DNA from: Temnopleurus reevesii
Lineage: Eukaryota; Echinodermata; Echinoidea; Temnopleuroida; Temnopleuridae
Length of the DNA stretch: 64,000 bases
Direction of reading: 5' to 3'
NCBI GenBank assembly: GCA_036244855.1
Contig: BQKZ01000513.1
Span: 75,596-139,595, forward strand
Under the pieces are notes generated by a model. The model worked only from the letters and a program-made list of their open reading frames with translations. It ran no database searches and was not told the origin of the DNA. Positions 13,901 through 22,620 of this stretch are shown here, piece by piece. Position numbers and translations under genes: made by a program. Numbering within the stretch: the first letter of the stretch is position 1; each line of letters begins with the position of its first letter.

Positions 13901-16900
13901 ACGATTTACGAGTAACGTACGAGTAACGATTGTAACGTTTGTCGACGATTGAATTTTTGTTCCTGTAAATTATAAGGGGCGTATACGTCGAAAACTGTTT
14001 TCTTTCCAATTGTTTTTAGAAAACCTTGCGTTACGAGGTTTTCAACGTAACCAAGCATATTTCAACGTATCTATGACGTTCCAATTACGTATTTGACATT
14101 ATGTCCGCGTTAGGCTAACTTCACCATACGTCGGTCTCACGCAGGCTGGCACAAACATCCTAGTGCGACAGTCACCATTATACAACCACTGTATAATAGG
14201 GTATTGGCAATATCCAGAGGAGATGGCATCTACCTCCACATTTTTTTATTTTTTTTTATCATTGTTCGTACAATTTCCCTTTTCTCCTTTTATGTTCGTT
14301 ATACTTTTGCCGCCATTCAACTCCATTTCAACTCTGAAGAAAATGCTAATCTAAATATTCATAACATTATTGACAGCAATCTTGTATTCGGCATCTGATA
14401 AATATTTTAAAGCGACGAACATAAATTATCGTTTATAATCCCGATGGATATAACTAAATCAGTACTATTCCCGTTTAAATGATGTTCTAACAACCTATTT
14501 TATCCAATAAGATTTTGAAATTGTTTTCTTAATCCCATGAGCCCTTTCACGGTCCCTAATTTTGCAGTTTTTATAACGAATATTGATTGTTTTAGATTAG
14601 GAAAAGAAAATGATTTTACTTCGATCGTAATTTTCATTGAGCTCCAAAAATATAATGAATATGATTTTGTACAGCCCTCAGACCTACTGGTGTACAACAA
14701 ATAAACAGGGGTAGAGCAAAACAAAAGTTCACAATATTATGATTGAAGGGCATTAATCAAATAAATTTTGTTACAAAGAAAATTGAATTATTTGTTTCAC
14801 AACACCCGATACAATTTTGTTGTTGTAAGTCTGTAATCGTAGGTTGAATTGACAAGGTTTTTCTCTTCAATGAGAAGTAAAGATACTAGTTAACAATATC
14901 TTAGTCAATACTTCTTTCTGTAAAGTTATGAAAAATCTGATTTTGTATGTCAAGATATCCATTTTTTCTTGAATATCTGTAATTTTAGTTTATTATGATT
15001 TTTTCCCAGACACGATGAAGCTGTTTGGACACTATTTTTTATTCGTACCTCGATTTAGTGTGAAAAGGCAATAAAACGTGAAGACACGTATGATCTAGAT
15101 TGCGTAGGAGAATTAGAGTTCTCTGAACTCGTATGAACATTGATTCGGAAAACGTTCCTCGCATAATGTAAGGGAAAGTACCTAAATAAGCTTGTACAGG
15201 AAAACCCTCCCGTAAACGTAATCTTGTCTGAAAATGCCACAAAATTATCATTGAAAAACAAGAGATTTCATTCATTTTTCGACGATCTGCTTCTCTAGTT
15301 ACATGTCAGGATTAGATAGGATGAAGCTTTCAGGTAAAGACCAATAAAAGCCTCTATCAAGCGGGACTTGAATCGTAATTTGTGGGTAGCCACAAAGTCA
15401 ATGGGGTTAGGCGGCGTCCAATTACGACATTAAAGCCGTCGGCGTCTATGCAATAACGTGCTAAGCAACAGGTCTGTCTTTCCGAATATAAACGCATTCT
15501 AATATTGATGTTTCGCATCCTGAGATATTTTCCTTATTTACGTTCCCTCCTTCTATTCAAAATGAAATCTTTGGAATTTTGAATAACTGGGCCAAACCAT
15601 ATCTATGCTTGAATTAATAGCCTCTGTGCCAATAGACAGATATAATGTTGTTCTTATTATAACATCGTAGAAAGAGTTTATATTTTTGAAAACAATGTTG
15701 TCACTGAATGGTTTGCGCAGACAGAATGAATGCAGCCACGTCTCGGGAATTATCGATAGAAGGTCTTCTATCCGGCTTTCTTTGACAAAGCCTTTTCAAA
15801 ATAGAATTGTCATATTATGATATGATTCTCCGACCACATCCATTCAGGTTTACCAACAATCGCCCAATCATGTTTCCATCAATCAAGAAGATGCGCTTAT
15901 GCGCTTGAGGGGAGGAGGGGGGGGGGGGGGAGCTTCCTCCAGCGGAGAATCAGACTGATCCAATACTTCCGCCGGTGATGGTTGAATCCATCTCATTATA
16001 CCTCATAGTGCAACCAAGAATGAGGTTAAACATAATTATGATCAGGATTTCGGAAAGAGTGGGTTGAGCGCGGTATTGTCAAGGATGGTGGAGTATTTTT
16101 GCTGCATCCCTTTCTAGCTTCCATCTTTGCTGCATCATTTCCGATCTATATAATCCTGATGAGATTTGATGGTCTATCATATGATTCTTATAAATCATGA
16201 ATCATGACAGAATGGGGGTATTCTAAAAAACAAATCAAGGCACGCATGAATGCCAAGAAATACAGCCGAATAGGTATCCTTAGAATGCACAGAAAATTGC
16301 AATTAATTACAGCGAAAGGAGAACATTTCCATTGTCATAAGTTTGACATAATTTTGAGGCGCTCGCTTCGATGGAAGGTTAAAAAAAACATTGGCTCATG
16401 AGACGATGGACATTAATTAGTGACATCTTTATTAATTTAGGATACGTAGACAATTCATTATCAATAGACATGATATTCGATGAATATTAATGTTCAATGG
16501 AAACGCTCCCTACGTGAGTCAAGGTTGTGTTCTTCGACGATTCGTGTTTCGAGAAAAAAGATAGGAGGGGAGGCATCCGTCGCCGACGATCTCTTTATGA
16601 CTCAAATGAGTCGCTTCAATGGCCCTTGTATGAGGACTGGGATTTACTAACGATCACTCAATCTCGGAAATGAAATTTCGTCGCAACATTATGAAGACAA
16701 AGAGATAACACTGTAATCTTATTCTTCTCAATCATGCCCTTAATGAAAAATGTGGGATTTGATTGTAGTCAGGCAGAGAGCTTGTATAATGAGTTCAGAT
16801 GGATATGGGATGAGCAGGGGCAGATACAGAATTTGTCAATAAGGGAGGGGGGAATTGAAATGCTTTGATACACAAGCACACACTCACAGACACACACACA

Positions 16901-19900
16901 TATATACACACACATATAAACACAACACACACTCACCCACCCATACACGCACACATACACACACAAAGACACGCACACACTCACACACACGCAAGCACAC
17001 ATACACACACAGAGACACGCACACACACACATACACAACACAAACTCACACATCCGTACGGGTGTTCACCTCCAGCCGATTGCATGGAAGGCAAAGAATT
17101 GGGAAGAGGAGCCACCCTGACCCCGTCATACCCACGTATTTGGTTCTGCAGAGAGAACATTATATCAATCTTACTTTAGAGCAGGAAGATTCAAATCAGC
17201 AACTCTTCTCATCGTGTATGTTTCAAAACGGAAGAATGTGATGGATTGTACCATCAGAGGTGAAATATAATCTCGTCTCCTCTACAAATACCTTGACGAA
17301 ACTCCCAACAAATTCTTCTTTCATGATATGTATTTACCTTCCAGGGGTTTACGTTTTATATTCCCTTATCGATCATTCATGTACTTGAATCAATACCTAA
17401 AAGTAGATATGAGATCTGGTGGAAATCTTAATATGGAATGTATCTATTCCCTTAGTCTGAACTCGATGAAGATCACTACGGCTTTTAAGATTATTTACTA
17501 TATCTTCCGAAGGACAAGGGCGATGGAAATTGTAAATTTCAGAATACACCGTTCTTTCGTTAAAAAAATACTTGGTAACTCTAAATGTAGTGAAACTATT
17601 CTTATATATTCCTTGCTAGGTGCAGTAGCTGGCTTAATGAAGGAGATTTATATGCACACATAGAGAAAAATATCCCAAAAACGTTTGGATACATCGAGCG
17701 TTATCATAAAACGCGTCGGTGATATTATTCATTTTCTTCTTCTCTGGTGAGCTTCTTCGTTGTGCACACGTCAAATTGAGAGTTTATCCATAATAATTTG
17801 ACAATGGTGTAAAAGCGTTTATTCATTGAATATGCCAGATGCAGTACAGTATCCATCAAACAAAGCAAACATTAGGAGATAGGCATGAATAATTACGAAT
17901 ACACAGTACGCGAAATCTCCATATTTCAATCATATAATTAGTGTTGCCGATTATATAAGCAACTATTTTTGGCAGACAACAATTTTGTGAAGGCTACGCT
18001 ATCATTCAAAAGGCAAAATGAAACGATGGCAAATACTGTATTGAGAGTCAATAAAATGTATTTTCTTCGGCAAACGTAGTCAGTTTTGAAGGATTGTCAC
18101 ATTGTGACACCCTCTCCNCCCCCCCCACACACACACACTTTTTCTCTCTCAGTTTCTCTATCTCTCTCTCTCTCTCTCTCTCCTTCTGTCTCTCAACTTT
18201 CCAGTGCTTCCAAAACCAACGACGCCCTTTCAGCTGAAGGTCATATAGGAAGAACAAAATCACATTGAAATCATTAACGATTGAATGTCTTAAGATTTAG
18301 ACATCGTTTTGCACACAGGATTATCAAGATAAAGAGAGAAAATTGGAGAGGAAAAAAGGAATAAACGGAACCTGTGTGTATATGAATCTGTCAAAAAATT
18401 AAAGGCCGTCTCACGCCGTTGTGTTTCTAGCCTGCGTCGGCCCAGCGTTTTTTAACATGAAAACGTTCCCTGAATGCACAAATACGCATTTCATACGGTT
18501 GAACGACGTTCGGCGTACGGTGCTTGAGCGCAAGACGAACGTCAGTACACAATTTGACCAGCGTTTACAGTGCGCTCGGGGAACGGTTTTTATTTTAAAA
18601 GAACGTTAAAAAGGGCTTAAAAAACGCAAAGGTGTGAGTCGGCTTCACAGTCGGCTTCACACCTTTGCCGAATGCCATTCCACATTATAACCTGCGTCTT
18701 TGTGTGTCCAGAGAGACGTTTTCATTTTCAAAAACGCTCGGCCGACGCAAGCCAAAAACGAAAAGGTGTGAGTCGGCCTTTAGAATCATATACATGTAGA
18801 AAAATCACAATTCATATTCTACAGTTGTTGTAAACGAAGATAACACAAATTTACTTGATCAGAAATATTAATTTCATTGGTTGTGTAAATATTCAAATTA
18901 TAATTAAATGGACCTGGCGGATCGACAGCATTGGTTACTATGCTTTCTCGATTCAATGACAGTGGGTAATGCCTACTGAAGCATTCTATTGAGATGATTT
19001 GACGTACCCGTATCTAAAAATATATCTCCTTATCTCTCATGTCTCTCAGGATTCACCACAATTTTTTGTATATAACTGTTAACTTTAGAATTTTACTTCT
19101 AAATATTTGATCAATTTGTGATTCAAATGATTCAAAATATTACTTCTAAATATTTGATCAATTTGTGATTCAAATGATTTTTGAATGATTATTTCAGGCT
19201 TCACTGCGATTAGCAATCGTCTTAGCAGACTTAAATTGATTTGTTACGATCCTTAAAATTCTGGGGTCAATTGCTCAAAAGGGTCCAAGCTACTCTCTTC
19301 TTGCAAAGACGTCTTTACGTCGTGTGCCACCCTCTTAACATACACGCATCAACGTTTCTGTCTATATTAAGAGGATGACACAAGAAGTCAAGACGCATTG
19401 GCAAAAACTCCTGGTTCATTATTATTTGGATTTGATGCTCGATGTTTTGATGGACGGGTCTAGGATTTCTTAATCGACAATAGCAATGTTCCCTCTGATA
19501 ATTGGCAGGGGCGCGAATCTTTAGGTCAGAAGGGATGCAAAATATGATGACTTTTCTTCCTTTCCAGTTCCTTAGGGGTGCAGAATTATGACCGCCGATA
19601 CCATGGGAGGCTCGGCCTGGTGTACAGCATTGTGCTGCTCAGCATAAGTACTTGCTGATGAAACGTCTTGTTCTCTTTGTAGGGTGAATTGCTACAACGT
19701 TGTAAGCACGATGGCACCGTTCGGAGGATACAAGATGTCAGGAACTGGTCGTGAACTGGGAGAGTACGGATTGGAGGCGTATACCGAAGTCAAAACAGTA
19801 AGTACTCTTTTTATCACAATCGTTATTCTTCCAATGCCAATATGGAGATTTCGATTTCAGTCGACGGGCGACTCGTCATAGTCGATCAGGTCGTCCATGT

Positions 19901-20663
19901 TTTCACGAAGTAACCGGAGCCAAAGGTTATTGTTGCAAGAAGACAAAGAAATCCCGACAAAACAACAATTCAAAAGGCATCCTATCAAACACCGTATCAG
20001 TTCTATAAAAGGATACGTTTTAAAGGAGTTGTAACTAATTTCGTGCATAAAATACCCTCTGGCTCCCGTCATTTCGTGAAAACACGGACGAGATGTACAA
20101 GTCAACATGTCCACTGCTTTCGTTCACTCAACTCCAAAATCAGTTTCAATTTCAGTCAACTTGGTATGAGAGGTTCGTCACAAAATAAAGCAACGCGTGA
20201 CGTAATAATGCACAATTGCGCATGAGTGTGACGCATATTCGTCGACAGGCACGTTGGCATGCAAATCGAAACCTGCTTACTATACTTTTCAATGAAACGA
20301 TGTCACTTATAAAAGAGATAATAGTCTAAGCATGCTAGGTTTTACAATCAAATTTCATAGAGGATTTTAAAAATGCTATTATTGTTTTTTTTCTATTCAC
20401 AGTATTCTTAACGCTACCAGGTTTCGTTCTAACAAAAAAGTACTATAATGAGCAATGTATACATTGCAATTTTTGAAGATTTGTTAATTTTTTTTTCGAA
20501 ATAAACATTCACATATCTCTTTTGCATGATATTGAGATACATTTTTTTCCATTCCATGATAGAATTCACGCATTTTACAAGATTATCCCGGTTATCAGAG
20601 TAAAATGTTATTTTCTTATTTCAATTTCAGGTCACTGTGAAGATTCCTCAGAAGAACAGTTAA
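4957..20663 (+). CDS. ALDH2: ALDH1/ALDH2-class NAD-dependent aldehyde dehydrogenase, 3' eight coding exons (5' end outside window)
   Basis: Coding exons are 4957-5085, 6830-6943, 8722-8824, 9384-9568, 12251-12415, 13391-13548, 19683-19797 and 20631-20663, all joined by GT-AG introns in consistent phase. The joined 1002 bases encode 333 residues and a TAA stop, matching human ALDH2 mature residues 168-500 with no gap. By family knowledge it oxidises aldehydes to acids with NAD+. Visible functional residues in ALDH2 numbering are Asn169, Lys192, the FTGSTE cofactor loop, Glu268 in LELGGKSP, Cys302, Glu399 in EEIFGPV, Arg475 and Glu487, ending in VKIPQKNS. Cys303 is ALDH2-like, Asn457 is ALDH1A2-like and Val459 is ALDH1A1-like, so I cannot separate mitochondrial ALDH2 from a cytosolic ALDH1A-type enzyme. 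The N-terminus, which would show any transit peptide, is missing. No frameshift or internal stop is seen, so it appears functional. Confidence 0.96.
5086..6829 (+). other. ALDH intron
   Basis: The intron starts GTAAAC and ends TTCCAG. It has AT-rich T-tract repeats at about 5490-5640 and a poly-G tract with one N at 6607-6632. No RNA gene or coding region is seen. Confidence 0.85.
6607..6632 (+). repeat. Poly-G tract with one ambiguous base
   Basis: About 25 G with an N at 6629, followed by a further G-rich stretch. It is one of several homopolymer G/C tracts in the window and a sequencing or assembly weak point. Confidence 0.9.
6830..6943 (+). CDS. ALDH2: ALDH coding exon with the GSTE cofactor-binding loop
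   Basis: The exon has 38 codons in phase 0 between a strong TTCCAG acceptor and a GTGAAA donor. It starts [19 protein letters not shown] and ends KVAFTGSTE. The Gly-Ser pair of FTGSTE is the Rossmann-fold contact with the NAD pyrophosphate in this family. Confidence 0.96.
6944..8721 (+). other. ALDH intron with polypyrimidine tract and CTA microsatellite
   Basis: The intron has GT and AG ends in frame with its flanking exons. It contains a CT-rich tract at about 7660-7785 and a CTA trinucleotide microsatellite at about 7840-7990, then AT-rich sequence. No gene is seen in it. Confidence 0.85.
7660..7990 (+). repeat. Polypyrimidine (CTT/TCC) tract followed by (CTA)n microsatellite
   Basis: The plus strand is almost purely pyrimidine from about 7660 to 7735 and again in the CTT run at 7757-7786. 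From about 7840 an interrupted CTA repeat runs for about 150 bases, with occasional CTG and TTC variants. Confidence 0.9.
8722..8824 (+). CDS. ALDH2: ALDH coding exon with general-base Glu268
   Basis: The exon has 103 bases with acceptor TTAG and donor GTAAGA. It encodes [18 protein letters not shown] followed by [16 protein letters not shown] and the first base of a split Leu codon. LELGGKSP is the PROSITE-type aldehyde dehydrogenase glutamate active site, with Glu268 as general base. The exon length and phase fit ALDH1/2 genes. Confidence 0.96.
8825..9383 (+). other. ALDH intron, 559 bp
   Basis: A short intron from GTAAGA to GAGCAG. It is AT-rich and I see no other feature. Confidence 0.9.
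9384..9568 (+). CDS. ALDH2: ALDH coding exon with nucleophile Cys302
   Basis: The exon has 185 bases, acceptor GAGCAG and donor GTAGGA. It encodes the end of a split Leu codon, then [17 protein letters not shown] and [12 protein letters not shown]. Cys302 (second residue of ACC) and Cys303 are present. Compared with human ALDH2, which reads FFNQGQCCCAGS, this protein has Trp at 296, Met at 298 and Ala at 301, all beside the nucleophile. The rest ([19 protein letters not shown]) is closest to ALDH2. Confidence 0.96.
10089..10192 (+). mobile_element. Short inverted-repeat element (foldback MITE candidate)
   Basis: The outer ends GAGGGCG (10089-10095) and CGCCCTC (10186-10192) are complementary. 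Inside, TTGAACCAGGCGAAG pairs with CTTCGCCTGGTTGAA apart from one base. The interior loop is about 20 bases. It could be a solo hairpin or an old MITE. Confidence 0.6.
10681..10830 (+). repeat. Duplicated module CACCCCTAGCTCTGACC plus poly-G
   Basis: The string CACCCCTAGCTCTGACC followed by about 17-19 G occurs twice, near 10684-10719 and 10797-10830, about 114 bases apart. Sequence between the copies differs. This suggests a local duplication or two insertions of one G-tract repeat. Confidence 0.8.
12251..12415 (+). CDS. ALDH2: ALDH coding exon ([11 protein letters not shown] to AKEE)
   Basis: The exon has 55 codons in phase 0 with acceptor TTCAG and donor GTAATT. It encodes [20 protein letters not shown], then [14 protein letters not shown] and IAKEE. 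The last Glu is the ALDH2 Glu398 position, directly before catalytic Glu399 in the next exon. The segment packs against the cofactor domain in known ALDH structures. Confidence 0.95.
12416..13390 (+). other. ALDH intron carrying one foldback MITE
   Basis: The intron runs from GTAATT to TTTAG. It contains a short ATC repeat at about 12629-12649 and the palindromic MITE at 12818-13055. Nothing else recognisable. Confidence 0.85.
12818..13055 (+). mobile_element. Foldback MITE, AAGGCCGACTCAC family, copy 1
   Basis: The left end GGCCGACTCACACCTTTGC and right end GCAAAGGTGTGAGTCCGC are reverse complements. Inner blocks GCCTGCGTCGGCC and GGCCGACGGAGGGC also pair. The right flank TA fits a TA target site. 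No transposase ORF is present, so it is non-autonomous. ORFs across it in both directions reflect its GC-rich palindrome. Confidence 0.85.
13391..13548 (+). CDS. ALDH2: ALDH coding exon starting at IFGPV
   Basis: The exon has 158 bases with acceptor TTTAG and a consensus GTGAGT donor. It encodes [18 protein letters not shown] through [13 protein letters not shown] to SLRAGTV and two bases of a Trp codon. The EEIFGPV motif spans the exon junction; Glu399 and Phe401 in it bind the nicotinamide ribose. A palindromic MITE lies in the intron on each side. Confidence 0.95.
16870..17052 (+). repeat. (CA)n-rich microsatellite
   Basis: Interrupted CACA repeats with TA, GA and CG variants. The open frames through it are artefacts of the repeat. 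Confidence 0.95.
18119..18192 (+). repeat. C tract, CA and CT microsatellite
   Basis: An N at 18118 is followed by a C run, a short CA repeat and a TCTC repeat. Confidence 0.9.
18402..18645 (+). mobile_element. Foldback MITE, AAGGCCGACTCAC family, copy 2a
   Basis: The left end AAGGCCGTCTCAC follows TA. The interior carries GCCTGCGTCGGCCCAGCG and the right end is GCAAAGGTGTGAGTCGGCTT. The middle GTTCGGCGTACG / CAAGACGAACGTC arms pair. It is directly followed by copy 2b. Confidence 0.85.
18646..18780 (+). mobile_element. Foldback MITE, copy 2b, internally deleted
   Basis: Starts near GTCGGCTTCACACCTTTGC and ends AAAGGTGTGAGTCGGCCTT, followed by TA. At about 135 bp it lacks most of the centre of the 250-bp family form. 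It abuts copy 2a, which suggests tandem or nested insertion. Confidence 0.8.
19683..19797 (+). CDS. ALDH2: ALDH coding exon with substrate-channel residues and C-terminal region
   Basis: The exon has 115 bases, acceptor TTGTAG and donor GTAAGT. Its first base completes the Trp codon, then it reads [20 protein letters not shown] and [17 protein letters not shown]. Positions 457-459 are Asn-Val-Val, where human ALDH2 has Asp-Val-Phe. Arg475 and Glu487, the site of the human ALDH2*2 variant, are present. The preceding intron is the largest in the window at about 6.1 kb. Confidence 0.96.
19798..20630 (+). other. Last ALDH intron, with a long inverted repeat
   Basis: The intron runs from GTAAGT to TTTCAG. 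It contains 32-bp inverted arms at 19891-19922 and 20060-20091. Confidence 0.85.
19891..20091 (+). mobile_element. Inverted-repeat element with 32-bp arms (MITE candidate)
   Basis: The left arm TCGTCCATGTTTTCACGAAG and onward (19891-19922) pairs with the right arm 20060-20091, ending TTTCGTGAAAACACGGACGA, with few mismatches. The loop is about 137 bases. I see no clear target duplication. It could be a foldback element or a structured intron segment. Confidence 0.6.
20631..20663 (+). CDS. ALDH2: ALDH terminal coding exon with stop codon
   Basis: A CAATTTCAG acceptor leads into [10 protein letters not shown] and TAA, the invariant C-terminus of the ALDH1/2 family. VKIPQKNS equals the ALDH1A2 ending and differs from ALDH2 only by Ile for Val. 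The 3' UTR begins at 20664. Confidence 0.95.
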   Translation, partial: VTVKIPQKNS

Positions 20664-21907
20664 ATGCTTCATTCATCAGGAGTGAATTAGATGCTGACTG
20701 GATCTATGTGAGGGAAAGAGAAAAAGAGAGCTAGGGATATGAGTGAGTGTGTGCGGGTTTGTATGTGTGTATATGTGTGTGTGTCTGTAGTTGGGTGTGA
20801 GTGGGTGTATGAGTGTGTGTGTGTGTGTGCGTGTGTGTGCATGAGTGTTTGTCAAAATTGAGAATTATATTGAAGAGTTCATAAGCTTGCATGATAGACG
20901 TGTGTGTGTGTGTGTGTGCGTGTGTGTGTCTGTAGTTGTGTGTGTGTGGGGTGTATGAGTGTGGGTGAGTGTAAGGGTGTGTGTGTGTGTGTGTGTGTGC
21001 ACGTGTGTTTGTCAAACAGAGAATTGTATTGCGTTCATAAGCTTGCATGATGGACGAGTGGGTGGGTGTGTGTGAGTGTATCAATGTTTCAAGGTGAAAT
21101 ATTGAGACGGATGCAGATTGAAATATAAAAATAAGATGTAGTAATTGATGATGAAGCAATCATTTCACATTTGTTCAGAATATATATTCGTGAACGAGAG
21201 AGAAAGAGTTCGTGTGCGTGGAATTGTGTTTGTTTGTGTGGATGTATTGACTAGATACAGAAAAAGAGATAGGGAGAGACATTGATAGGGGTAAAACAAA
21301 ATACATTGTTGATTATTTCCATACTCTACTCTTCATTAGACAAAAACTACGTGAAAAGAAAATATACAGACTGACCATTCTCTTGATGTACAAGGGGATA
21401 TTTTGTGCACTGTCTGTACCTAAATGTGACTAAAATGGTAAACATAGATGAATTTTGTACGTGTGACAACCTGACTGGAAACTAAAATATACGTGTAACG
21501 GTTGAAACTGATGGCCTCTTTCTTTATCCAAATACTGTAATGATACTCTGTTGTTCATCAATATGATCAGAATCACCATATGACTAAAAACATAAATGTT
21601 GCACACGGATGAAATGCCTCCCATTCTTATTTGTGTTTTGTAAGCATCTTTGATCTTCCAAACTTGTTCTTCCAAACGTGTTCTTTATATTCATGTTTTA
21701 ATGACATTTTTTTAGAAAATTATATTACGAATGATAAAAAACGGCTTGTAATTATCTAAACGGTTTTCTGCATATCTTGTGTGAATTGTATATACTGTCT
21801 AAATTCGTTATGCATCCAATAACATTGATGAAACAAAGTCGAATGATTGTTATTGTAAATTACCTTCTCCTGGAACAGTTACGCAGCAAAAAAAAATACA
21901 AAATAAA
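20664..21907 (+). other. Probable 3' UTR of the ALDH gene, TG-rich
   Basis: This is sequence after the stop codon. It contains long TG-rich repeats at about 20738-21078 and a first candidate AATAAA polyadenylation signal at 21902-21907, in an A-rich stretch. The true 3' end is not visible and may lie earlier or further on; another AATAAA occurs near 22863. Confidence 0.4.
20738..21078 (+). repeat. (TG)n-rich repeat with a duplicated about 150-bp unit
   Basis: Two similar units each hold GTGTCTGTAGTTG, TG runs, a TTTGTCAAA block with GAGAATT-TATTG, and TTCATAAGCTTGCATGAT. They lie at about 20776-20900 and 20926-21058. A minus-strand open frame across them is a repeat artefact. Confidence 0.9.
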
Positions 21908-22072
21908 ACATGAACATCAATTAAACACCGAAGGGATGTTCATGATCAGGAAACACCAGAAAAGTATTAGAATTATACAAGCAAGGAATCAAATTCACCT
22001 CCTTCAAGACTGAAACATTATTTTCATTAATTTACCTAGGTTCTGTCAGCTTTTATCTAGTGTTGCCATATA

Positions 22073-22145
22073 CTCTGCAAAAGGCGTTGAATTCACCTGG
22101 TGTTATCCGATGTAGAAACCGGTTGAATTTAACAATTTTTGCAGT
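22073..22145 (+). mobile_element. Short inverted-repeat element ending CTGCAAAA
   Basis: The left end ACTCTGCAAAA with GAATTCACC pairs with GGTTGAATT and TTTTTGCAGT at the right. The ends resemble those of the 258-bp element at 31873, so this may be a small relative. Confidence 0.45.
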
Positions 22146-22192
22146 GTTAGAACACTGACTCGGTATTAAACTAAAGTGTAATAATAACGTGT

Positions 22193-22620
22193 ATGTGTCC
22201 CAGGATTGGTTTGGTAATCATGAATGCTGTTTATATCAGTCTTTTTCTGTCTAATGTAAGAGTAACTGTTAATGTTAAAATTAACTTTTATGAGGTAGGA
22301 AGAGTGACAACTTCCATAAATGGTAATTTGATATCATCCTCTAGTAACCTGTTACAGGTTCCGGCTTCCAGAAGATCGTGGGGGGGGGGGGGACGAGCAT
22401 TTGCTTACTCAGGCCCTACTCTGTGGAATGCCCTTCCACAGAGTCTGAAAACCATAACATCATTATCTTCCTTCAAGGGCAACCTTAAGACTTATTTATT
22501 TAAGAGTGCCTTTTGACTTTCCTGTTATTTCTTTTCTGTAATGAATTTGCTCTGAGCGCCTTGAGCACCTAACCAGGGTGGAAAGTGCGCTATATAAGAC
22601 ACATGTATTATTATTATTAT
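22193..22620 (+). mobile_element. 5'-truncated non-LTR retrotransposon, C-terminal ORF2 end and 3' tail (CR1/L2-like)
   Basis: The open frame to 22516 ends with AFAYSGPTLWNALPQSL, then SFKGNLKTYLFKSAF and a stop. This pattern is the usual C-terminal tail of CR1/L2-type LINE reverse transcriptases. It is preceded by a poly-G run at 22380-22392 that may disturb the frame. After the stop come GAGCGCCTTGAGCACC and GCGCTATATAAG, ending in TTA repeats at about 22608-22620, a typical LINE 3' end. Enzymatic domains are absent, so the copy is dead. Confidence 0.8.

Larger units (their letters stand above)
13549..19682 (+). other. Large ALDH intron, about 6.1 kb
   Basis: The intron runs from GTGAGT to TTGTAG. 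It holds a poly-G stretch at 15916-15930, a CA-rich microsatellite at 16870-17052, a C/CA/CT tract at 18119-18192 and two adjacent foldback MITEs at 18402-18780. The ACG-rich stretch 13890-14130 may be an old relative of a palindromic repeat. A direct repeat of about 50 bases lies at about 19087-19180. No nested gene is seen. Confidence 0.85.

Noticed and set aside
16855..17241. 128- and 104-codon plus-strand ORFs rich in His and Thr
   Set aside because: They are translations of the CA microsatellite; no domain or start context.
20731..21159. 142-codon minus-strand ORF rich in His and Thr
   Set aside because: Opposite strand of the TG repeat in the probable 3' UTR.
22193..22516. Host gene for the 107-codon ORF
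   Set aside because: The C-terminal pattern is that of a LINE reverse transcriptase tail, followed by a LINE-type 3' end.
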